From positions 1,309,137 through 1,373,136 of the forward strand of contig CM022668.1 in assembly GCA_012295275.1 (NCBI GenBank): a stretch of DNA of 64,000 nt, written 5' to 3'. Of this stretch, positions 11,533-22,800 are shown in pieces. Position numbers and translations under genes: made by a program. The first letter of the stretch is position 1. The number at the start of each line of letters is the position of its first letter. Source of the DNA: Chrysomallon squamiferum. Lineage: Eukaryota; Mollusca; Gastropoda; Neomphalida; Peltospiridae. The notes under the pieces were generated by a model. That model was not told the origin of the DNA and ran no database searches. It saw only the letters and a list, made by a program, of their open reading frames with translations.

Positions 11533-11726
11533 AATATAACTCAATAGGCAGTGTTGATACAACTGTAACAGCTCGTAGAAATCAGCTGTGTGATAAATGT
11601 ACTGACGTTAATCGCTATTCCACTTTATATCATGAAAATGTTGTATTACTACATAATATAAAATGTAAGTGTGGAAAAGAATCGCAATGGACTGAAGATG
11701 ACAAAGCTACGATAAATATATTATAA
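11526..11726 (+). pseudogene. Compact ORF C, Cys-pair fragment
   Basis: An open frame without a usable ATG. It carries CDKC near the start and KCKCGKE later, a spacing that could be a small zinc ribbon. It overlaps the next frame by a few bases. No homologue is recognised. It may be an internal piece of a decayed gene. Confidence 0.35.
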
Positions 11727-11850
11727 TAAAAGATTACGACGATACAATAGGAAAATAACTGAAGATGCAGACTGGATTGAAAAGATTCAACGACATATTT
11801 ATTATCTAAGACGATTAAGAAGAACTTTAATATTGACTGGTTTAAAATAA
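11719..11850 (+). pseudogene. Compact ORF D, Arg-rich 43-residue frame
   Basis: A short frame ending in TAA at 11850, rich in Arg and Tyr (RLRRYNRK and YYLRRLRR). It lies directly after frame C and has no ATG at its start. It is probably part of the same decayed block. Function unknown. Confidence 0.3.
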
Positions 11851-11865
11851 AATATAATATTCATT

Positions 11866-12115
11866 ATGGCTGTCATTATATGGAACGGAGCCGATCGTTT
11901 TTATAAAACGTTTTGAAGATGTCAACTGAAGACGCGTTCGTGAGATGGAAAGTGTGGATGGATCGAGCTGGTTTTTTGAAAATTTCTATATAGAATTAAA
12001 AATAAAAGATGACTATGTAAAGTTCGAGAATTATATTGTTGTAATTAACACTGGTTTCACAAAGAACAGATTACAGTCACCAGTTGTCAACTATACTCTC
12101 CTACAAGTTCTATAA
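11866..12115 (+). pseudogene. Frameshifted compact ORF E
   Basis: Three frames follow each other: ATG 11866 to TGA 11916, ATG 11919 onward, and ATG 11945 to TAA 12115 (56 codons). They look like one or two genes broken by small indels, one near a run of six T at about 11972-11977. Aromatic-rich composition (WKVWMD, SWFFENFY). No family is recognised. It marks the right end of the island. Confidence 0.35.
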
Positions 12116-12456
12116 CACACATCTACAAAAGTGTTTTTAATACAGGACTGCGCGGAACGTTCTTACTGTTCATAAAACACCTCAAGTTTATTTTATACTT
12201 GGTGTTATTAGTCAGTTTTGAAATCTTCTGTCATTTGCTATACAGAAACATTTTCAAAAGCTTTGAGATCAGACTTCCTGGTTTATAACCTGACGATGTA
12301 CAGGTAAAACTTGGATCTTTCAAGCGATACAATTAAACAGAATTAGAAACTTGCATCAGAAATATAGAGTGTTATTTATAAAATAACACGTGTTTGTAAA
12401 GAGTCTTTGTCACGTTTTAACATTCAGGACAATTTATTTTGACTGATTATTCCCCG
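12116..12456. other. Intergenic
   Basis: No gene or clear repeat seen between the decayed ORF island and the small minus-strand ORF. Confidence 0.5.
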
Positions 12457-12621
12457 TCATGACAGGTCAGAAGTGACGTGGTTTGACCCGCCGCGCGAGG
12501 ACTTGTCTCTGAACTCTACTTGGGTCTTCTTGATGTCGGAGCGCAGAGTGAGGGTTCTTTTACTAATGCAGCAGTGCACGATTTCCAAACAGCGTAGCAC
12601 ACTTTTAAACATTTCCATCAT
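12457..12621 (-). CDS. Candidate small protein (54 aa), unknown
   Basis: An intact frame from ATG 12621 to TGA at 12459-12457, starting MMEMFKSVLRCLEIVHCC and ending SNHVTSDLS. The region is clearly richer in G+C and CpG than its surroundings. A minus-strand TATAAATT at 12740-12733 lies about 110 bp before the start. A 12-codon upstream ORF begins with AAAATGGCA in between. It has no signal peptide. It may be a small protein, a first coding exon or a CpG-rich promoter. No homologue is recognised. Confidence 0.3.
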   Translation of the reverse strand: MMEMFKSVLRCLEIVHCCISKRTLTLRSDIKKTQVEFRDKSSRGGSNHVTSDLS

Positions 12622-12732
12622 GGCATACTAAACTGATTTTCCTTATTACGACAACAGCATCATAATGTTACCACTCGGTGCCATTTTATCTGCCAGGTTC
12701 AAAAAGTGAACTTAAATTTCAAGGCTGATAAA

Positions 12733-12740
12733 AATTTATA
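12733..12740 (-). promoter_or_regulatory. TATA-like box before the 54-aa ORF
   Basis: Minus strand TATAAATT, upstream of the 12621 start at a distance that allows a short leader. Confidence 0.25.
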
Positions 12741-12853
12741 TCTGCATAGCGAGTTACTAGCCGCAACATTTAATGTACGCCGCTGTTTTTGTTTTCAAAC
12801 ATTCATACTACACCCAAAGGAAATAAAACATTCAAATACACAGTAACTAGCAG

Positions 12854-12857
<4 letters not shown>

Positions 12858-12910
<53 letters not shown>
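12858..12910. repeat. (AAT)n microsatellite
   Basis: Pure AAT trinucleotide tract of about 17 units. Confidence 0.95.
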
Positions 12911-13443
12911 GCAGAATACATTTATAATAATGTAAAACACGTTAATATAAAACAATGAATATAATGCTCTGCTAAAATATACTTTTAATAATTTTAAAAA
13001 TCGTATAAAGAAAAATCCTATCAATATATTGCGGAATTCTTATTTAATTTTTGTAAGGAAAAAAAATCCGGTTTATTGACAAATGGCATAAACATAAATA
13101 CTTAATTACTACAGAAATAACTGATAATTAAAGTAACATCGATGTTTATAATAATAATTAACATGTAATATGCTTTGTTATTAAATCAATATTTCTGACT
13201 TGCTAAAGTCTAGAGTGGTACCAGTTTCCCCTCATTCTTAAACTGAACAAGAAGAAAAAAATTCGTTACTGATATCACGAATTCCTAGAAACCTGTTTCT
13301 CTGAACTTTATTCTTACCAAGCATACAGTGACCGCGTCATTGTCGTAGGTTGTCGTCGGTGGCTCCTTGCAGCATCAGTGAAACAACACAGAATACGTCC
13401 CGTTTTCAAATAACAGAATCCGTTAAAAGCCGTCTGTTCGCTA

Positions 13444-13700
13444 ATGGCTACCGACGCTTTGTTCATAGCTTGTCTTGAACGATGAAAGTCGGCGGCGGAA
13501 ACTCACTGCAAAGCATGCGCCAATTGAAACGGGAGATTTATGAAAATAATCAGCCTGACCCTGTTTCCTGTGTACTTTGTCCACAAGGACACCGTTACAC
13601 GCGCGTGCTGATAGTGTTAGCGAGTTTCAGAGCAGGGGGGATTAATTACTACTTCACCGTGATTTTTGGAAATATAAACACTCAGCCAAATATTTTATAA
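13444..13700 (+). CDS. Candidate 72-aa ORF with overlapping upstream mini-ORF
   Basis: A 13-codon ORF (13444-13485, MATDALFIACLER) ends in TGA overlapping the ATG at 13482 (ATGA), which opens a 72-codon frame. The beginning MKVGGGNSLQSMRQLKREIYE looks codon-like and the region is CpG-rich. The end of the frame (after about residue 42) becomes AT-rich, so the real exon may end earlier. It has no recognisable domain. It could be a first exon or a CpG island. Confidence 0.25.
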
Positions 13701-13878
13701 CTATTCACATGAAATTATGTTTGAATGCGCAGTCCTGTATTAAAAACAGAAGAGGGAATACATATTTTTCATACACGATCGCGCAACAAAGGACATTAAT
13801 ATCATTTATTTCGGAACTTAAAAATATGGCATATTTAACATTAAAATTAATAGGTTTACCATTAATAGTAATTTTGTG

Positions 13879-13882
<4 letters not shown>

Positions 13883-13942
<60 letters not shown>
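13883..13942. repeat. (GA)n microsatellite
   Basis: Pure GA dinucleotide tract of about 30 units. Confidence 0.95.
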
Positions 13943-13943
<1 letters not shown>

Positions 13944-14829
13944 AAAAAAAAAATAAAAATAAGAAGACATCTGCAAAACAAAGTAAATGAAAGTATTAGA
14001 AGATAAATTATTTATTAATCTAACATTTCAAGATCGATATTGTCTGTTTGTTCCTCTATGCATTTTTGAATATCATTTATATTGTTATTTTTGTTTAAAG
14101 AAACAGCGAACGTAAAATTCTGTTGACATATGTTAACTGTGTTTATTCACGCCTGAGTTAAAACGCTGTGTTTCATCATGATGACATTCTGATGTGAAGT
14201 ATCACAGGAAGGATTTTACTGAACAAACTTGCTTTGTGATGATCCCAGAGCTCCAGATACACGTATTACGAGATGCATCAAAGATAACAGTAAACCTAAC
14301 ACATATAAAATAATTAGAAAATAAATTCTGCATAATAGCTTATACAAATTAACCAGGACACGCTTCAAGGATCATATGTTATGAATTTATTTGTAACAGA
14401 GTAATACACAAACAAGATTAATCAGTCAAATTAAATCTTTGTCAAGTTTGTGTTCCGAGTTATGCAAATAAGGGTCAGTGTGTTTCTGTTTTGAAGAAGA
14501 CATTACTGTTCATAGTTTAAACGATGATAATATCAGTTGTGTGTGCGTGTGTGTGTGTGTGCGTGCATGTGTGCTCGTGCTCATTAAATAAATAAATTAA
14601 TAATAAATATTAATTTAAAATGATTCAACAACTGATATTAATATTTCTAATACTAGAACTACACAGCAAAACGAGTATGTATACAAAAATTTCTCCACTT
14701 TATAGTTCATTATTAAATTTAAAATAATTATTAATTTATAGAGAGAAGGGAAATGGAACTGTGCCAGTAGTATAATTCATACTTTGTGAAATGTAAATAT
14801 ATACTACTTCATACTGATAGCTGTAAACG

Positions 14830-14878
<49 letters not shown>

Positions 14879-15179
14879 ATACAGACAGGTTAACTATACA
14901 AATACTTCAAACAATAACAACTAGCACATAATGATGTTATTTTGTCAAACTTTATATTGCAGTGAAATGTTTTAAAATGAAACTAATAATTATAAATTAT
15001 AAAATAAAAACAACGAAAAAATTGTATCATACCATTAGGTAAGTTTTTAATTAAAAAAAACCATGAAGTCATTTATAGTTTTTAACTAACATTTATATTT
15101 GTTATATTTATTCAAATATTACATTGATTGTATATATTTTTGTAACTTTTTGTTGTTGTTATTTTATCATTAATTATAT
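13943..15179. other. Intergenic, (TG)n tracts
   Basis: AT-rich spacer with (TG)n at about 14540-14562 and 14832-14877. No exon seen. Confidence 0.55.
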
Positions 15180-15965
15180 GGTTGCGTTTATATTTGAGTT
15201 ATGTTGTTATATTTATGTTTGAGTTATGTTGTTATATTTATGTTTGAGTTATGTTATTATATTTTTTTAGTTATGTCCTTAGTTATATTTAAATGATTTT
15301 GTTATATTTATTTTTGAATTATATTGTTATATATGTTTGAGTTATATTTATGTCAGTGTTATGTTATGTTTATGTCAGAGTTATGTTATATTTATGTCAG
15401 AGTTATGTTATATTTATGTCAGTTATGTTATATTTATGTCAGAGTTATGTTATATTTATGTCAGTTATGTTATATTTATGTCAGAGTTATGTTATATTTA
15501 TGTCAGAGCTATGTTATATTTATATCAGTTATGTTATATTTTATGTCAGAGGTATATTATATTTATGTCAGAGTTATGTTATATTTATATCAGTTATGTT
15601 ATATTTATGTCAGAGGTATATTATATTTATGTCAGAGTTATGATATATTTATGTCAGAGTTATGTTATATTTATGTCAGAGTTATGATATATTTATGTCA
15701 GAGTTATGTTATATTTATGTCAGAGTTATGTTATATTTATATCAGAGTTATGTTATATTTATGTCAAAGTTATGCTATATTTATGTCAGTTATGTTATAT
15801 TTATGTCAGAGTTATGTTATATTTATGTCAGAGTTATGTTATGTTTATGTCAGAGTTATGTTATGTTTATGTCAGAGGTATGTTATATTTATGTCAGAGG
15901 TATGTTATATTTATATCAGTTATGTTATATTTATGTCAGAGTTATGTTATGTTTATGTCAGTTAT
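15180..15965. repeat. 22-bp minisatellite abutting the astacin 3' end
   Basis: Tandem units of about 22 bp (consensus TGTTATATTTATGTCAGAGTTA, given here as 22-bp length with GTCAGAG core) with shortened 20-bp variants. A related 25-bp variant containing TTTGAGTTATG fills 15180-15330. The unit length is not a multiple of three and contains no plus-strand stop, so all three plus frames stay open; the long ORFs here are not genes. The array ends within a few bases of the astacin poly(A) signal. Confidence 0.95.
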
Positions 15966-15971
15966 TTTATT
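15966..15971 (-). terminator. Poly(A) signal of the astacin gene
   Basis: AATAAA on the minus strand, 7 bases after the stop codon at 15979-15981, so the 3' UTR must be very short or contained in the minisatellite. Confidence 0.6.
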
Positions 15972-15978
15972 ACAAAGT

Positions 15979-16988
15979 TCAAGAGCACACAGAACATGAT
16001 CGCCTGCAGCTAGTCAGCATGTAGTTGGGGTTGACCTGACATTCACCACGTTGTGCCCACGTGGCACACATGAAGTGGTTATCAAAACACGACAGATCCG
16101 CTGAAACAAACAGAAAAGCTAAAATATTTACTAGTGAATTGTATTCGATTGTAGTTTATTATTTATTTGTTTTTGGTATGCAAATTAGTATAATTTAATT
16201 TAATTTGATAATGTAACATGAATCATTTAAAAATAATATTTATTATTAATTTATTTATTTAATGAGCATGAGCACTCATGCACACACACGCACACGCACA
16301 CACACACAACTGAAAAAAGTATTATTTACTGTTTGTACTGCAAGCATCGCACGACAGTCTGCACGAACTGAGCATGTACGCAGGGTTGGATTCACATTCT
16401 CCCGTCTGAGCCCACGACACGCAGTTTCTGTTACTGTCCGCACACACAGACGTCTGTGTGCCAGATGCTGCGGAATTTACAGCTGTGAAAATATAATTAA
16501 CTTCTTTACTACTTAAAGACAGTACGTGAGATAATTAAATAAAGCAATTAAAACATAACGTTTTATTATGAACAAAAATTTATATCATAATTTAAGAAAA
16601 ATAAAAGGAGAGAACATCTGCTGCAAATCAGTGACAAAGAAGAACTCACAGTCAGAACAGCGGTTACACGCTCGTCGACAGGTTGTCGTCATGAACGTCG
16701 AGTAGGCGCGGTTGTTACAGTAGTTTCGTCTCGACCAGTAACCACAGTAACCGTTCAGATCTTTACACGCTCGCGATCCTGAATGTTACACATACCACGT
16801 GATTAATAACGTTACCATACAGTTAATCGTAACCAAGTTTACATTTCACTTCTAAAGTTGTTTATCGTCTTCATTATTATTATTATTATCATCATTATAT
16901 CATCATCATTATTATCATTATCATTATCATTACCATCAACATCATCATCATCATAATCATCATTATTATCATTATATCATCATCATCA

Positions 16989-17040
<52 letters not shown>

Positions 17041-17344
17041 TGCTTTCCTCGCAAGCATGACGGGTTTGAAATAAATAATTTTTGCTAAAACTCTTCCAAA
17101 CAAAGCCTTGCTCTTTTCTCATTCTTAATTATCTTGCCCAAGGGAAAATTCTAAAACTGACATCACAATGTAGACATTTTTCTTATCGCTGGGCGAGACA
17201 GGTTTAAGAAAAAGTGAAAAAATAAAAATAGCTTGACTCACAAAACTACGATGTTAATACAGCATTTCTTTTTAAATCACTATTGATTTTAAAAAGTTTG
17301 AAAATATAAAATATTGGTCTGGAATCTCTTCAAATTATTTCAAA

Positions 17345-17403
<59 letters not shown>

Positions 17404-18516
17404 TAATAATAATAATAAAACAGAAGAGGAAGAAAGCGTGAGTTGACAATAAATAACTTACCACCAGTCTGACATTTTCTACACGATTTCTTACAATATG
17501 ACAACATGTATGCTGGGTTGTTGTTGCATTCCCCGATTCTAGCCCAGTAAGAACATCTTGAATTCTGATCTCTACACGTTCCTGTAGATAAAATACACAT
17601 CACAGCTGATAATAAGCAAACCAGGCAAACACTAGCATGTATCCATATATGTATGTATCTATGTATGTCTAAATGTATATGTTATTTTATTTTATTTTAT
17701 TTTATTTTTTAATTTTTTAATTTTTTTAATTATTATTTTTAATTTTTTTATTTTTTTATTCTTTATTTATTTATTTTTTATTTATTTATTTATTTTTTTT
17801 TTAATATTTTTAAAATTTTTTTATCCCAAATTATGCAGTTGTGTTTAGAAAAATAAAAAAGAAAAACTCCACAAGAAAAGATTAAAGAGAGAACATAAAA
17901 GTTACTTGTGCCAGTTCCTGTTCCTGTTCCTGTCCCTGTCCCCGTTCCGGTTCCGGTTCCTGTCCCCGTTCCAGTTCCGGTTCCTGTCCCTGTCCCTGTC
18001 CCTGTCCCGGTGCCTGTCCCCGTCCCTGTCCCTGTCCCTGTGCCGGTACACAGACTGTACGGAGTGCCCGGACACCAGCACTGACAGTCTTTTCCTACAA
18101 AACCTTCTCCTGGACACTCCGAGTCGTCTTTCCTACAGTGCGCTGCGTTAAAGTGAATACATTTAAACACGACATTGGACGTATAAGCAAAACAAAAATA
18201 AAATAAAATAAATAATAATAATAATCATAATAAAAAGTAAAAAAATAAAAGAATAAGAATACAAAAAAGGTTTGAAATATTAATAATCATTTTAACTTTA
18301 ACGCGTTTATGGAAAACAATAAGTTGTTATAAAAATAAGAAATTAATGAAGAAAACAATTAAGCTAATAAATAAACAATTAAACAATCAAACAACAACAA
18401 AAAATAAAAATATAAATAAAAATATAAATAAAAAAATAAATAAAAATAAAAATAAAAATAAAATAATAAAAAAAAAATAAATAAAATAAATAAAATAAAT
18501 AAAATAAATAAAATAA

Positions 18517-18568
<52 letters not shown>

Positions 18569-19173
18569 AAAATAACAATAAAAATAAATTAATTAATTTG
18601 TCACCTGAACACTGGTACATTTTGTTGGCCAGTTTGATGTCTTTGAAACTAAAACCAGTACTTTTCCCATGCGGTTTTGAAATCTGCTGTCTCGTGCTAT
18701 GATTGTCACGCCACCGTTTACCGAGAACGCCTGCAACAAACCAAAGACTAAATTATTATCTTCTATTTATTTTTAATATCAAATAAGATCTCGAATTTTA
18801 ATAATAATTTTAGAAATCCTAATCCAAAATTGTTATTTTAAATGATTTATATAAATATTATTATTTTATGGAATATTATTACGATTTTTTTCCCATCCCC
18901 TTTGCTTTACGGACAACTATATTTTTTCCCTTCACGTTCCATTTTAGATTTCTACAAAACATTGCTATCCCGCGACCAGATACATACATAAAGCAGAGTC
19001 AGATAGCCTTAATGAGAATTGCACGATTTATTTCCCCTTAAACTTTTGCAAATTTGAGTTATCTGTTAGATGACGTTCAGCCATTTTAGACTTTTATAAC
19101 ATATTTTAATATTTTGATAATAATTATTAACTTCGTCATAATAATAATAATAATAATAATAATAATAGTAATA

Positions 19174-19204
<31 letters not shown>

Positions 19205-19215
19205 TAGTAATAATA

Positions 19216-19246
<31 letters not shown>

Positions 19247-19801
19247 TAGTAATAATAATAATAGTAATAATAATAATAGTAATAATAATGTCAGTTATTA
19301 CTTACCTTCTGTCCATAATGCATGATACTTGTATAATCGTAGGGAACGTCGTACGTGTTGATGACGTTACGTGAGTACTTCTGGAAGTTGTAGTAGAGGT
19401 GAGACGGGATGTTTCGTCTCACTATCGTCACGTAGTTGTCCCTGTCAGGACGTGTCTGTTCATGATGAAATCCCACCGCGTGACCAACTTCATGAATGAT
19501 AACACTTTTCTGATTTGTAAAATGAAATCATTTTATTAAACATAATGCATACGTCATTACTAGCACTATTACAACTACTACTTCCATTATGCAACAACAG
19601 TACTACTTCTATTACTCTACAATAACAGCAAAAGCAGCAATAACAACTACTACTATTAATATCATTACATTACTACTTTTAAAAAAATCAACAAAGGACA
19701 AAGGAAAAAAAGAGTAAATAAATAGAAAAGGAAAAAAACAGTAAAATCGTTAATTAGCTGTAGAAGTCGGACAACAACACAATAATACCAACAACAACAA
19801 C

Positions 19802-19841
<40 letters not shown>

Positions 19842-22800
19842 TAATAAAATAAGAAATAAAAATAATAAAAATATTGCGCATTAACTTTGTTGTTGTTTAT
19901 GCTTTGTGTTATTACAGGTAACTTTGTCAGGACACTCGCCTTGTTAACGTAATCTTTATGATAAAGAAACAGTCTTCTAATGTGATCAGAGAACGCAAAT
20001 CTTATCATTATTCTTTGTATCACTGAATAATTACATACAATTAAATATATATTTTAAAAAGTCCCCTCTTTATTATGCTTTACAAATTTAGTAAGTGTCA
20101 TGAAAAAGAAAACGGACAGAACAGTGAACTGTGAATGAAACTGTTGTGTGTTAGGTTCTGCTGTGAGACTCACAGAACAGTGAACTGTGAATGAAACTGT
20201 TGTGTGTTAGGTTCTGCTGTGAGACTCACAGAACAGTGAATGTGAATGAAACTGTTGTTCTGTGTTAGGTTCTGCTGCTGTGAGACTCACAGAACAGTGA
20301 ATGTGAATGAAACTGTTGTGTGTTAGGTTCTGCTGTGAGACTCACAGAACAGTGAATGTGAATGAAACTGTTGTGTGTTAGGTTCTGCTGTGAGACTCAC
20401 AGAACAGTGAACTGTGAATGAAACTGTTGTGTGTTAGGTTCTGCTGTGAGACTCACAGAACAGTGAATGTGAATGAAACTGTTGTGTGTTAGGTTCTGCT
20501 GTGAGACTCACAGAACAGTGAACTGTGAATGAAACTGTTGTGTGTTAGGTTCTGCTGTGAGACTCACAGAACAGTGAATGTGAGTGAAACTGTTGTGTTA
20601 GGTTCTCACTCACAGAACAGTGAATGTGAATGAAACTGTTGTGTGTTAGGTTCTGTGTGACTCACCACGCGACAGCCCCAGGCTAGAGACACAGGCTGGG
20701 TTCCACCAGTCATTCCAACTCGAGACGAACATCTGTACAGACAAAAACATTAAAATAAATGTATCACTCTGCAAAAGTTGTAAAATCTGATTTACAGACA
20801 TACGGAAAACCACATAATATATATGTCTATATATTTTTTTATTTTTTTATTTAATTTCTTTTCTACATCCAGCCGCATACAGAGTGATCAAATATTATTA
20901 TGCACATAAAATGTTGTCGTTAAAAGAGATATGTTCTAAAATATTCTGTATTATTAGCACGACTTTATTTGTTTGACAAACAATATTAACAAATAAATAT
21001 GTTAATATATCAGTCTTTATTGCAAGTATTATAATAATATTATTATGATAAAGAACATGATTTTGATTAATACTGTTCTGACAATAATGATTCTGTTTCA
21101 TGTAAATAAGAAACTACCATTTATGTCAAACTAAGCATAAATTAGGTTTTATAGATAAAAAAGGATTTTTATTTTTTTTATTTTTAATATTTTAAAGTTT
21201 CTAAAAAGAAAGATAACTATATAAAAAGTGAGACTCTAACCCGCCACCATTTTGAAAGCGTATTCTGTTTCTGTCGGACGATGTCGCTCGTCTAAAATTC
21301 AGACACGTGTACCTCATCCAGTCGCGTAGTGCCGCGTCAATCTGAGCTCTGTGAGCCGCACCTAGCAACGTCAGCGTAGACATTATTTACAAATACACAG
21401 TAAAAAACAGGGAACTGTTAAATAATAAATAATAATAATAACAACAACAATAATAATAAATTAAAAAATAGTACTGTAGACAAAACAGTGTTAAATCGTC
21501 TCGTAACAAACGATTCAAAGTAATAATGAATCAAATAATCCTAAAGTATGATACAACGCGATCAAGTAATTAAATTATCACAATAAAAATAATAGATTAG
21601 TTGAAAGTAAATATCTAACATAACACGATCAAGCAATACGGTTAGTAAGTAACATGAAATACACTCTGCATCCTGGTGTCTCAAAACAAAAAAGATTTTA
21701 CATTTATATTAAATTTCACAAATAACATTAATTCTTCTTAACCTTTAATCTTTGTGAATGTTTATTTAAATCTTGCTCCACTGTAAGTATGTGTTAAACA
21801 TTAATTCTAAATCAACCAGACGTAAAACGTCTCTGTCTTACTAAACGTTCCTGTCACTATCTCATACGGAATTTCTTTATTAGTCCACCTGTTTCCACCG
21901 ATACCTGGTCGAACCGCCTTCCGCTTGGCTGGGTGGTCAATGGCTGCTGAAGCGTTTCTGAAATCACGTTAAAAGCTGGGTTAAAATACTACCACTGCTA
22001 TGTCACCATAACCACCCCCACAACATCACCAACAGCAACTACAACAAGACTATTCATTTTCTAGTATTAACAGCAAAAACCAACCCCACAACTAACAGAA
22101 CCATTACTTCTATATGCCACTACTACTATCATTATTTCTAATAACAATCCTGAACTGAAATGATTTATTAATAATACCTCAGTACACAAAATGGAAAGAA
22201 AGAAAGAAAAAATATTCAAAAAAAAAAAATAATAATAATAAAATAAAGATCAGAACATCAACAGTAATAAAAAAAGAGAAGTTAATAGGCTATTCAGTTT
22301 AATCCTATGGTCATAATAATGATAATACCCGATTTTAATTATTTTTATTATTATTATTATTAAAAAATTTTTGTGTTCTGAATTAATATGACGACGACGA
22401 CAACAACAATAATAAAACATATCAGTGGTGGTTTGATCAAAGAATACAATACATTTTTGAAAATATTTTTTATATTTTACATAAACATTTCAAGAAATTA
22501 AATGAAAATCAAACTAACGCCTCCATTATTGCTGTCCATTCTGCTATTGTGAAGACCATGTCCATTTCCACCGTTACGCTGTTACTGCGTTCATCCAGCA
22601 TGAAATCAAACTGATGACCTGACAACATACAAAAATCTCATCTTCAGTATTGTTTATCTTTTGATGAATGTGTGGTGTGCGTATGTTTGTGTGTTGTATG
22701 CGTGTCCGTATGTGGAGCGTATGTATGCGAAGAGAAATAAATATAAATAAACACAGCAAAGATATAATCGCATCTTCTTCTACGATAATTTCATCATTAA

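Noticed and set aside
15324-16024. Long overlapping frames (up to 229 codons) in all three plus frames
   Set aside because: They come from a 22-bp unit lacking stops; no start context, and the strand is opposite to the astacin gene.
17902-18151. Asp-Arg/Asn-Arg frame and plus-strand Leu/Phe frame across the Thr-Gly exon
   Set aside because: Shadow frames of the hexanucleotide repeat; the Thr-Gly frame is fixed by the flanking Cys-rich sequence and splice phases.
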